A stretch of DNA of 64,000 bases from the NCBI GenBank assembly GCA_013396655.1, contig WBMV01003267.1:1302001-1366000 (forward strand). Reading direction: 5' to 3'. Of this stretch, positions 49,749 to 61,600 are shown one piece after another. The DNA comes from Campylorhamphus procurvoides. Lineage: Eukaryota > Chordata > Aves > Passeriformes > Dendrocolaptidae. Numbering within the stretch: position 1 is the stretch's first letter; the number at the start of each line of letters is the position of its first letter. The notes below the pieces were generated by a model. It had not been told where the DNA came from. It saw only the letters and a list, made by a program, of their open reading frames with translations, and searched no databases. Both the position numbers and the translations under genes were made by a program.

Positions 49749-50150
49749 GGCTGGAAAAGACTTCTGAGATTGTTGAGCCTGATCTTAGACTAAACGCCAC
49801 CCTGTCAACATGACCATGGCACTGACTGCCACATCCAATCATTTCTTAAACACCTTCAGGGATGGTGACTCCATCACATCCCTGGGCAACCCATTCCAAT
49901 TCCTAAGTACGTGTCCTAGGAAGAAATTCTTTCTTATGTCCAACCTAAACCTCCCCTGGTGCAGCTTGGAAACTATGTCCTCTTGTCCTGTCACTTCTGC
50001 CTGCAAGAAGAGGCCAACCCCCACGTGGCCACAACCTCCTTTAAGGGAGTTGTAGAGTGATAAGGTCATGCCCAAAACCTCTTCTTCTCCAGGCTGAACA
50101 CCTCCAGCTCCCTCAGCTGCTCAAAACCCCTGATGAGGTAGGGATCCCTG
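49749..50150 (-). mobile_element. CR1 retroposon fragment
   Basis: Reverse-oriented CR1 sequence includes TTCAGGGATGGTGACTCCAT, CACATCCCTGGGCAACCCAT, AGGAAGAAATTCTTTCTTAT, TGTCCTCTTGTCCTGTCACT and CTTCTCCAGGCTGAACACCT. At about 400 bases it is the longest CR1 piece in the window. Confidence 0.88.
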
Positions 50151-50649
50151 CACCTTCCAAAGTGATCTTTGTAATACCACCCAGAACAAAAGAACTTGGG
50201 TATAAAACCACCAATAATCATGGATAATGTGAAACATCACTGAGCACTCTAAGCACAAAGTCATGCTCCTCAGAACCAAGACTGTGTAAACGTGACAGAA
50301 GAGAAGACACTGAGATGGTAACATTGCCTGGAAAAAGGCATCCCTGAGCTAAAAAGGATCATCAAAACCCCATGTAAATTCCTCTATCTGCTCCTCTGCT
50401 GGTTCCAGAAGAAAAAAAAACGTAGAAGGTAATACACCCAAAACATCACAGGGAGAAGGAAAGCACGGCAATAAAATCTAGGTATGTAGCACTCAAAAAA
50501 AAGCCAGGGGTGAAAAACTGCTCCAGAAAGGGTCTGTAAAGTGCTCTAACAGACACCAGTCACTGAAGTCATGAGAAAAGCAACATGGTGAAGCACCTCA
50601 AAAAGAGGTGGAAGCCTCTAAAAAGCCAAAGAAGAAAAAACCGCAAGTC

Positions 50650-51057
50650 TGAAGTGATGCGCAGAAATGACCCAACTCGGTAGTTGTAGAGAAGGTAGGT
50701 TTATTCAGCATGCTGGGTGCATGGGGGATTGGTCCACCAANGTCTTCAATCACATATGGTGTCCATTCTAATTTAGACACCTCAAGGCTGAGTACTGATA
50801 CTTTTATGTTTGTAGCTAATCAGGGCCTCAGCCACGCGGCGTATCTTTGCAAACTTTAGCAAAAGCTCCCACAATCATTTTTGTTAACCCTTTCAGTGTT
50901 AGCTCCTTATTGATATCTTATATCAGTCCCCTCTAAGTGTTAGTTCCTTATATCAGTTATTGATACATTATATCAGTTATTGATACCTTATATCAGTCCC
51001 CTTTAAGTGTTAGTTCCCTAAATCAGAAGGACTCCTCCAGGGCCACATGGTGACACA
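50650..51057 (-). mobile_element. Probable endogenous retroviral LTR, reverse orientation
   Basis: On the minus strand the block ends with GCATGCTGAATAAACCTACC (polyadenylation signal), then an R/U5-like tail finishing CATCACTTCA. Upstream it carries internal duplications of TTATATCAGTCCCCTTTAAG-type units (about 50906-51025). Proposed edges are TG at 50650 and CA near 51057 in plus coordinates. No target-site duplication was recognised. One ambiguous base (n) is at 50741. Confidence 0.55.
50906..51025. repeat. Imperfect tandem repeat inside the LTR
   Basis: Two copies of the unit TATATCAGTCCCCT(C/T)TAAG followed by TGTTAGTTCC, and intervening TTATATCAGTTATTGATAC units, are arranged in tandem. 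Confidence 0.75.
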
Positions 51058-51768
51058 CTCAAAAAAATACCATGTGAGGAAAAAAATGAGTCATTGAGCA
51101 ATGTGCTGGAGACAGGCAGTGAAGGACTCCTCTGGGAGGCTGTGATGAGCTACTCCAGTAACAGCTGGTAGGCGTGGTGAAGGAGTCCAAGATAATCCAA
51201 TATGAGGCTCCAAAAACAGCTGTTGGTCCAGCCAGGTCCAGCCTAGGGCCTCCAGCCCAGTTCCCCTGCCTCCTAACCCTGAGGGCAACAGCTTCCCTAC
51301 CCAACACAGCCCCAGCATGGTGGGAGCAGGAGCTGACAGGGCTGCAGGGAGGGCTGAGGTCACACACAACTCAGTGCAGGAATGGCAAGGTTCAGACAAT
51401 GCAGTTTTTCCCCAAGAGGAGCCTCTTCACAACAAGAAGATGGGCACATGAGCCTGAGTCAAAACACACAGCATGGGTGTAATAGAGGGCACCACATTCA
51501 CAAAATTCCCCTGAAAAGTCCATAAAAACAACTGCAGTGTATCTGGATGCCAATTTGCAGCCACACAAGAATGCTTTCCCTGCTGAACTTCAGGACTGTG
51601 TCCAAAAAAGTGCCAAATTCACATGGCTTCTATCCCAAAACATACTAAAACTTTCTAACTTACTTTCTAGAAAGTTCAGGGAAGTGGTGAACACACTGAA
51701 GGCAAGATCTTCCAACAACGTCTTTAAAAATCACACAGTGACAGATTTTTCCCGTTGTATGTTACAAG

Positions 51769-51774
51769 TTTATT
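51769..51774 (-). terminator. APLF: Candidate APLF polyadenylation signal
   Basis: AATAAA on the minus strand lies about 660 bases beyond the APLF stop, with T/G-containing sequence downstream. It lies inside unique sequence, before the LTR signal near 50699. Confidence 0.4.
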
Positions 51775-52430
51775 TGTGCAAAAATAGAGTCAGTCATCAA
51801 AGACTTCAGCTTTGCTGAGAACTGAACACAATTCCAGTGATATACAGGTATGGAAAGAGGTACTCTTCTAACTGGATCAAATGCACTGTAACTGTTGTTG
51901 AGCCAATAAATTGGTTCAATAAAGTGAGATACTGTTCTCCAGTGATTTAGACAACCTGTATTTAACTACAATACCTCAAGAGAACCAACAAAAAGACACC
52001 TAAAAAGAAAGCTGGGAGCAGAATAATGAAGTTTATGACTCCACTGACTCAAAAGAACATTAACAAAAGGTTTAGGCTTTCCTGATGCTGATATTTCTTT
52101 CAAGCACAGGGAGATGAAGGTTTAACAACCTTTAAAATTGTATTTCAAAATAAGAGACACCAATGGCGTTGTAAAACAAATGGATGAGGAATAAAAAGAA
52201 AAAAAACCTAAAACTTTCAGAGTTCCATCCTCTGGGTCCACCACTTAACAAAAAAAAAAAACACACCACCCCCAAAATAAAATAATACAAGAAAGGCATG
52301 GCTGAATCCTCTGGCCCCATTAAAATCTTCCTGTAGTGCCTACATCATTGAGAAAAAGTTTTCCAACAATTCCTCTCCTCTGTGCAACCATGTTTTAACA
52401 GAACCACACCCATACCCTTGCTCCAAGCAG

Positions 52431-52618
52431 CTATTTTTTGCTTTTCACAAATCTACGTGCCTCTTGCACGAGTGTTTCAACATCTTCGTTATCCTTTTCT
52501 TCTGAACTTGGTTCCCAGTCCGAGTCCTCGTCAGTAGGTTCCTCCTCTTCCTCATCGTCTATAAAGCTGTCATTGAGGTCATATTCATTGGCACCATCTT
52601 TTTCCACAGCCCTTTTTC
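52431..52618 (-). CDS. APLF: APLF last exon: acidic histone-chaperone tail
   Basis: This 188-nt exon encodes KRAVEKDGANEYDLNDSF, then IDDEEEEEPTDEDSDWEP, SSEEKDNEDVETLVQEARRF and VKSKK with a TAG stop. The acidic core with its aromatic residues (YDLNDSF, DSDW) is the H3-H4 and H2A-H2B binding motif of APLF. The acceptor is TTTGTCCCTACAG. Confidence 0.92.
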
Positions 52619-55600
52619 CTGTAGGGACAAAAATGTCATATATTCATGAATCATAAATGCAGAACTCCAGAACCCTCCCAGAGCCCACTCTCTCTCTCTC
52701 TCGGAGAAGGAATCAGCCAAACAACACATCTATCCTCCAATTTACTTCCATGGCTACTTTGATCCTATATTTTCTGCCTACAGCCATCCATTCATAGTTA
52801 CTTAGCGCTATTTTATACTCTGAGTCTTTGGAATCTGACACGGCTTTTAATTCCTACTCACTTCTTTCCTGAGCTTCAGATGAGAGAAGGGAATTTTCTA
52901 GATCACTCACCTCCTATGTTCTCCATTTGGATCCAAGCTGGATAGTCTGTGCTTCCTTTCTAAACGTGTGTTAATGAAATAAGTAGTGCTGAACACTTTC
53001 CTGAGCTGGGACAGCCTCCCTGTGTCCCAGTTAAGTCTGTTTTAGCATGCTGCTTTCCAAACTGCTGTCCCATCCACCTTCCTCACAACTTGCATGTTGC
53101 CATCAAATTGCCTTCTGCCTTCACAGCATTTTCCAATAGTCTGCATTGGCAGGAATTATATTTACAAACCTCTCCTTACAAGAACTGGATGCTGTCCACA
53201 GCATGCTCCAAAACTTTTTTAGAGTTTGTCTTGCAGCATTCTTTGAATTGCTTGAAGATGTTGGCACATTTAAACCAATTCCCAGAGACAGAGTAATTCT
53301 GTTTGAAGAAGTCTTACCTATCTGACTTGGTAGTGCCTATACAAAGCTGCTGCCAAGGCAGCATGGCCTTCTTCTTTATCAGTAGCTCAGCACCTTCAAC
53401 ACGTTATTTCCACTGCATTTTGGCAGACGTGTGTAACCCTTGCTCTACAGCCCTTGACATCTCCCTTTTTCATATATGTCCACAATTCCTACTTAGCCAT
53501 GCCCTGTTAATATTCCAATCATGTCTTATTTTGCCTTTAAGTTTAAACTTCCAATTTTTGCATTCTCATCTCATCTGGAGATAATCTCTCAATGATATTG
53601 GGGCAGATAAATTATCTGTTGAGCAGTTATCATCAGCTTTCATATGAAACTACAGACATGTTTTTTTTTCTCAGCTACAGATCCCAGTCCAAATCCTCAC
53701 ATTTATATTAACCATAAGCACTTCTCAGCAAACTCTTAAAGCTTCAGGTACTCAAGCTGTGTGTGTGACGAACAACCACCACCACCGGTACCTTACGTAG
53801 TCAGACGACAGCCTCTATCAGTTACACCTTTTTGTTACTGGGAATGGTACTGTTCCAGAATTATCTTCCTTTTTATGCTTGCTAGTTCATAGTTTACCAG
53901 ACCTCAGTGGGAATCAGTCATGCCCCTGTTAGCCCATACCAGCAGAATTTCTTATGAGAATCACAGACTATGGTTCTACAGAATGATTTATGGCTTGGAG
54001 GGGAGGGGCCAAAACAAAGATGCTGAATGCAATAAGAACAAAATCGTACTACTCAGACTAATCTTATGAGAATAGTAAGTCCAAGAGCTGCTTAGCAAAG
54101 AACAGCTCTTCTTCACTTTGACACCACTGTGGACAGCATTTTACAATGGAAGCAGGAATTCTGCAAAATACTGGTGACTTCCACATTTTTCCTACAAATG
54201 TAGGATGAGCATACTATGTTCTCCCTCCCTGTACACCCATGCTTTGAGATTTCAGCAGGGAATGATGCACTACCTTCGATGTCTTCCCCATCCCCCTTTT
54301 TCCACTGTAGTTTCATTCAGCCCTGCAGCCTCTAACACTGCTCATTAAGCTCAATTCTGACTTTTCCACAGTACTCTATTTACAAAGATGACCTTTAAAC
54401 TTTCTCTGAAAGGAGAAAAAGCTTGCTGACCACTCCTTCCAAAGAGTTCTACTTGGAAGTGAGCTGATCAGCTTGCTAGAAAACCTACGGAGAAGTGTGT
54501 AGGACAATCCTGCATATTCCATGGTCACAGCAGGTCATTAATCTCAGAGGCAACAACACGGTGAGGTCATTCACTGTGACAATTTAATGACAGCATAACT
54601 CTGATGGTTTTTTTCTTTTTCCCTTCCTCCCTCCCAACTATTCCACCAGTAATTTGCCTCAGACTCTTTCTCAGAGCACTCTCTACAGGCAATTCGTAAG
54701 CCCTCTAGTAGCAATTAGGTTAAAAACGTTAAAAACTAAACATCATCTATGTCATGTAGAGCCTCTTCTCTTGGCTGGTGCAGTTTAAATACACTTGGAA
54801 GGAAATCAATCCTACTGTGTTTAACTGTGCAGTTGTGCCAAACAGCACAAAATAAAGGTTGATGGAGCCCTGACTGTCTGAGTGACCCTGTACAACTGCC
54901 TCAGGTGTGAACCTGCTGAGCACTACCTTCTACAAGCTTTGCCCTCAAGAGAGCTAAGGAAGCCAGCCAATAAGATATTAAAATATAAAATTTAAAAACC
55001 CAAACAGTAGATGTGAACAGCACATTAATTAATTTCCTTCTTTCTCTCCACTCAAAATGAAACAGTTCCACACCCTCCTGCCTTGCTCAGGCCAGTGAAA
55101 ATGAAGACTGCATGGTATCAGACTTTCAGACCACTCTTTAAAGCTCACTTTTAAATTATTTTAGAAAGAATAGGAAGCTTCACATTTAGAAGCTGAGACA
55201 CAAAGGAAGCCTGGAAGCAGACGTAAAGCATATTTAAAACTAGAGTCTATGTATTCACAACATATATAAACTTCTTCACTTTAGTCCTAACAAGCCAGTA
55301 TTTACCCTGAAATATCAATACCTCAGTGTAAGAAAAGCTCATGTTCACATGCACAGATTATCACTTGAAAGTTATTTCAAGGTCAGTGCAATACAGAAGG
55401 AATATCTCCATGTTTCAGAACCAATCAATCTTTATGGGGCAACATTAACTGGCTGTGCATGAAATATTGAATTCCATTCATCCTATTATGACTCCTGTGT
55501 AAAGAAGGAAGAATTGATCTAACCACATGTGTCTCTCCTTAAAACACTTGTTTTCTTGCCTGCTTCCAGGGCAGTACAGATATGGTTATTCAGAAAGCCT

Positions 55601-58600
55601 GGCACAAATTCAATGGAAGCACTGTAAAAAAACAAGAAGGGTTTTACTAAAATAACAACTTTCTCCTCAGGTAAGTATTATATAGCACATACAGTACTAT
55701 TAAATGCCAAAATTCCCACAGCAGACCAGCCGTTCCCCAGGCTGATGTGCCCATTCATAACTAGAACACACTCACCATTTCTTGAAGTTCGTTTCCGGGT
55801 TCCTCTTTCAGTCACTAAAGAAAGGGAAGTTGTCGGTCAGGACAGAGTGAACCTTGGCACAAGGGTTATTCTTAGAAAACTGGCCTGTTAAACAAATGCT
55901 GCAATGGTTGTGCTGCATTTACAAGTATTAAAGCTACTCTGCTGCCCCAAAATACCTTTTTTGTCTTGAGTCACTCCCAAGATATTATCCAGACAAATTG
56001 TTCTTAATATTATAACCCCTGCCATCTGTAGACAAATGTCGTCAATAAAGGATGGGGGTTTTTAAGAAGAAACCTGGAGTATTTAAAAGCATTTATATAT
56101 TCTATACTATTGTTTCTGTAACTGCAATTCCTTCGTTAATAATGTTATAATCCCAAGTCTTTACAGTGAAATACATTATCATTATATTTCCATAACTGTT
56201 CTGCTCTAAATTACTGTTTATTAAATTGGGATTTCATGTGGAAAAAACTCCAAATTCAATAATCAAGAAAAAGCACTAAAAAATGTGAAATATCTCTTTC
56301 AATTCTTTAAGAACAGACAAAATGTAAACAGCACATTCCCTTGTGTTTTAAAATGAGTCAATTTACTAGAATATAAAAACACTTCAAAGTGTCAGAATAC
56401 AAATTCAAGTTCAGCTTCAGTTTTATTTCCTTCAAGCCTCAAGAGAACATATATGCAAAAGTTAGTTCTCACAGTAAGAAAATAACTGGTCAAAAAAAAA
56501 ACCCAAAACCCCAGAAAGATGACAGACATGGTGGCAATATTTGGTTCAGAGCATCAAAAGACTTTAAAATTGTCACTTCTCTGAGGATTTCTTATCAAAA
56601 GAAAAAAAAATACCAATAGACAGTAAGCTGTAAATGTAATGTTATTCTCTTAAAGCAGATTAAAGCATTTTATTCCAAGTTTTTGGTATCCACTGCTGGG
56701 TTTTTTGTCCTCACACTTTGAGCAACATTGGACAATTGGCTTACCTGGCGGTGCACTGTGCTTGTATTCTAGCTTGTGCTGTGGATTTTTCCTGCAAAGA
56801 AGAAAACAGTAAAAGCTGGATTCGTCACCTTGTTCTGCACTTCACAAGCCCAGATTTCCCTGGTATTTTATGGATGATTTTCAAGGCATAGCATTTAGAT
56901 CAGCTGATTATGCTCCCTTCAAGTAGCAGCCAAGAGATACGGGCAACAAAAATAACACAAAAGCCCTTCAACTTGTATCTGTTGCTTCACTGAAAGAATT
57001 ACCATCGTTTTGTGGGTGCCTCCTTTCCTCTACCCCCAAAGAAAGAAACACAGATTAAGAAAACAGCAGTCAGTCATAAACTGGATTTTATTGCTGTTAT
57101 CTCACTTATGCTTTTTAAGAAATTGAATACCGATTTAAAATAGTTTTTGTACATAATCTCAACAAGTACTTTATCAAAATTTAAACTAGAAGTTCCATAT
57201 CAGGAACAACATGCAACAATAAATTCTATATAAACAGTGAATTTATATAAAATAACAGTTTACTGAGTGTTGAAAAGAGAAGTGCTGATCTTCAGGTCAT
57301 TGAATAGTTCCAAGTCAAGTTTTCATCTTTGCCTGCTGAAACTACTAACAGAGTAGTAACTTTTTTCACATGTCATTGTGCAAAATATGCACAGACTCAG
57401 ATGCTCTGATGATAATAGTCTGACCACAGTAAATTTCACAAGGCTACAGTCAAGATGTAGTATCAAGAATTATTCCCATTATTCTATTGTTATTTTGCAG
57501 GTCCAGGGGAGAACATTCTTAACCTGTAAACAAGAAGAGCCACTTTGCACAGTGTTCCTTCCTCACCTGTAACAAGCTGTTCCGTACGGACACTCAGGCC
57601 GGTTGTCATCGTCATCCTGGGTTACCGTCCCCATGTCATGATAGTCATCGTCATTAGGGTGACTGAACTGCTGGAAGTGAACGGGATTCTTTCTGCAAAA
57701 GACAAATATGTACCAAAAACTGACTGTTCTGTTTCAGCACAAGAAGTGGACATAAGAAAGGTGATACCGAATCATTATCCTGTGATTACACGAAGAGGAG
57801 CTTTTAATGTTTAACCTGTTGCAGAACATAAGACCTACTTACAGGACAACAGATGAAGTTTTGTCTCAGCTGTAACAGAGGTTAAAATAAATTTTTTTTC
57901 CTATTTGCAATCACCTTTAAGTTTCATCCCCCCAGCATGTACACAATAGGTTTTATTTGAAACAATAAATCACCACCCTGGCATGAAATTGTACCATAAG
58001 ATGTAACAACCCTACGTGTAGTTAAGTCACACCAATGTTAGTGATGACAGCCCATGACCAGTATCCATAGCTTCTTGCTCTGCAGCAGGTGAGCAACTAG
58101 GGAACACAAATATATCTGCATCACTGAAAGAATATTTCTACTCCTTCTAGGCAAGAGGTTTGCACACACGCCACATAAGACAAGGCAGCAATAAACAACA
58201 TCACTTAAAGAAGAGTTTCCTTCATAGAACTGCTGTAAAGTGATGTTAAAAAGAACACATAAAAATATGCCATGACTTCAGGAGAAATGCATGTGATGGA
58301 TCAAAGCATACTACAAAAAATTACATCAAAATGAACATACTGGTACCAAAAGCAAATCTATTTTTATGATTTCTTTTAAAGATGCTTTCTTCAAGCATAA
58401 TATTTAAAAGCAAGAACTGTGAGAGACTTTAATAATTTTTTTTTGCAAAAGATATCCATAAAATACTTCAGGGATTACCACAATTATTCCCAGAGTACAT
58501 AACATTTAGTATGCCTCAAGTAGGAGGAATGACAGCTTCCAGCTACAGGGTAATGACTGCTTTAAGTCATACTTGTTAAAACTGCATTTAGAAACAAGCA

Positions 58601-61600
58601 TGGAACATGCCAAGAACATGTGTGTAGCCAAATCCATATAGAGCATCTTCCTCACTGACCACAAGCACTCCTTCCTGTGAATTCACAACTACCTCTCCTG
58701 AAGTTCATAGTCAATATTCATTTCAGCATTTCAAGTACCACCATAACAAAAGAGCATTTGTTACAGCTTTTACAAAATGATCACTTAAGTACTGTGAGCT
58801 CTTCTGGCTATTCAGGCCTCCTTTTAGCATTCAAAAAAGATCAGACACTTAATATTAAGGCCTTAATTCTCCATTTGCCGGGTATCTTTCCCTCAGGAAA
58901 CTCCACAACCCAGCCCCTGATAAACTCTTCAATGAGCCACTTATCAAAGATCCAGAACCTCTTGGATCTACTTACACAGGTGACAGGCTTCTTGTCCTGG
59001 TATTTTCTGTCATTTCTGCAAACTGCAGAGTAAGTGAATAATGTTTCACTGGAAACCATTGCAAGGTTGCATTTACCAGTCTTTTATTCCACAAGGTCTT
59101 ATGAAACATCACTTCTTATGCCAAATTCAGACTGGCTGCCTACTTCTTTTCACATTTAAAAATAAATGGGATGAAACCAAGTCATTTTAGAGGCCATTTG
59201 CTTTGTTTTCTCAATGCACAGAGCCAATGAACTAGCAATAATAGCAAGAAATCTCAGTCATTTGAAACACCATTCATCTTCTCCAAAGGATACAGCAGCA
59301 ACTAATGTTCTTTGAAATAATTTTAATCTTTGTTCCTAAAAAATGTGAGGCATCACAGCCACCAAGGAAAAAAGGCCTAGTAGCTGTTGATAATCCAGTT
59401 TATTGTATTTTAGGAGCTATCCATGTCCTTTCAAAAATTTGCTTCAAAACCTACTTAGACAACATCAAACAGCCCTTATTGGAGGAGAGAAAAAAAAAGA
59501 AGTAAGAGAAGACCAAGAAAGGGTCGAGGTGCACAGGCCCTCATCACTAGGCTTCAGGAGTCTTTGGTCCACTGGACGATGCTCCTCAAATTACACATTA
59601 TCTGTGAAGCACCTTGAGCATGTCCCACCTCAGGACTAATAGTAGCATCATGTTTTATTTATCCTTTACCTGGATAATTTCTACTTATTCTACTTCTATG
59701 CGTAGTGCAACAATACCCAGCAAAATAAATGGAAGCAGAGAAGTGCATAGGTAATATTAAGCAAGTATTTTCCCTTCTTGCAAAAAAATCTCTAAGGCTT
59801 CTTCCTTAAAAGTTTTGTTTGAGGGTTTTTTTAATTTATTTTCAGACATAAGATATTTGAGTTACAAGAGCCCACTAAGATGCCCTCCAAAGTTAACTGT
59901 TTCACAACAAAGCCTCACTGCACAGGGATTTGTTATTGGTTTGATCAAATAAAAAACCATTAGGCTTTACTTGCACAAAAAGTAACCCATTAAAAGCCTG
60001 TTTTGAGAGTAAAGTTTTATGACTGTTGCCTTCAGGTAAACATACTGACAGTTACTGCAGCTCTGCTTCCCCAGAAGCTCTTAATTTGTGTCCCCACACT
60101 TCATGATGCAGGAAACTATGCAAACAAAAACTATGCAAATAAAACTTTAAAAGTTCTTCAGGATCAGTGCAGTCATCTTAAGCAGAAGCTGAGTATTGCT
60201 CAGTGAAATATTTATGTCAGTAATTCACATGTGCAGCTACCAAATGCAACTTTAAAAGCTTTTTCTAAAGCAATTTTAACTGACCAGTTCAGAATCCCTG
60301 ACTCCTCACAATCCCACGGAGAACCCTGGACATTTCAAGGGCTTATTTTGTCAGCTCCTGGAAAAAATTGGTAGTGAAAAGGTAATTACTCGCACTACTT
60401 GTAAAGGTGTAGAATCTAAGCCTGAAGTTATGTCACAACTAAATAGAAGATGCTTCTAAGTTCTAAATTTTAAGTCTCAAAGGAAGACAGGACTCAAAAA
60501 AAAAACAGATGCAGATCTTTAGCTGCCAGATTTACAAGGGTAAGGTGAAAGGAGAAGTTTATTTTTATAAACAAACAAACATCAAAGTATTTAGAAGAAC
60601 ACACAAATCCAAAGGTCACTTGAGCATCCCCTGCTTTGACAAATATGAGAGAGATTTATAAATCCCCATTCCAGCAGAAAATTGTATCCCAGGCTATGGC
60701 AAAAGGATTGAATTGTGGACAAAATTTGTGAATTCCAGTGTGAGAAGAGAGTTCATGTCTACTGTACCCCTTCCATGAGGCCTTTGAAAAGGGGAGTCGC
60801 GGTGGATTTACTTTTATTTTTAATTCTCTGTTCTTCAAACTTAAAAAAAAAACAAGCAGCAGACAAGAAAAAGAACACACAACAGTGTTCAGAGGGTGAG
60901 TCCCTTGACAACAAATATAGGCAGGCAGACAAAACATACAGAGCACTTTGTCTCCCAGTGGTAACAGCAATTCCTTTCATTTTGGTAAAGCTTCAGACCA
61001 CTTCAGAAAGAGAATGTGGCACTGAAGGGGAAGGAAGGTGACAAGAAGATTCCCTGGGGTGTTCACCAAGCTTGGTTCTTTAAAAAAACAGTGATTTCAA
61101 ATTCATAAACAAAGAAACTGAACTACAGGTTACAAAGTCATTTCCTAAATGTTTAGGACAGGTGTAAGTGAAATCTAATCAAATGAATAGAACACTTAAT
61201 CTGTGCTCTAACACACCTCTGCCACCAATGCAGAAACAGCTACTTGGGGGCCTTGAATTAAAAGCAAATACAGACTACAAAGCACATTTCTTCTGTTGCA
61301 AACAGGTAAGTCGAGTCTCATGACACTGCCTGAAGACCAAAGCTGCTGCTTCTGATAGTCCCTATTTACAAATCACCCTGACACAGTAAGATAGTTATAT
61401 GTTATTTCAGAGAATTCTTTTTTCCCTTTAAAGCAATACTTCTCAAAAGTATTTCTGTCAAGTGCTTTATGGTCAAGAGATCCAAGAAGAAATGTGCACA
61501 TGCAGACTCCTACTCCCTATTACCCTGTACCTCAGATTTGCCTTCCTAAAGATCAGGAACATTTCAGCATATCACAACATTAAATCTCCCTAATACCCAT

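Noticed and set aside
49298..49842. Overlapping open frames of 146-171 codons on both strands
   Set aside because: Part is CR1 sequence, the translations lack domains, and both strands are equally open.
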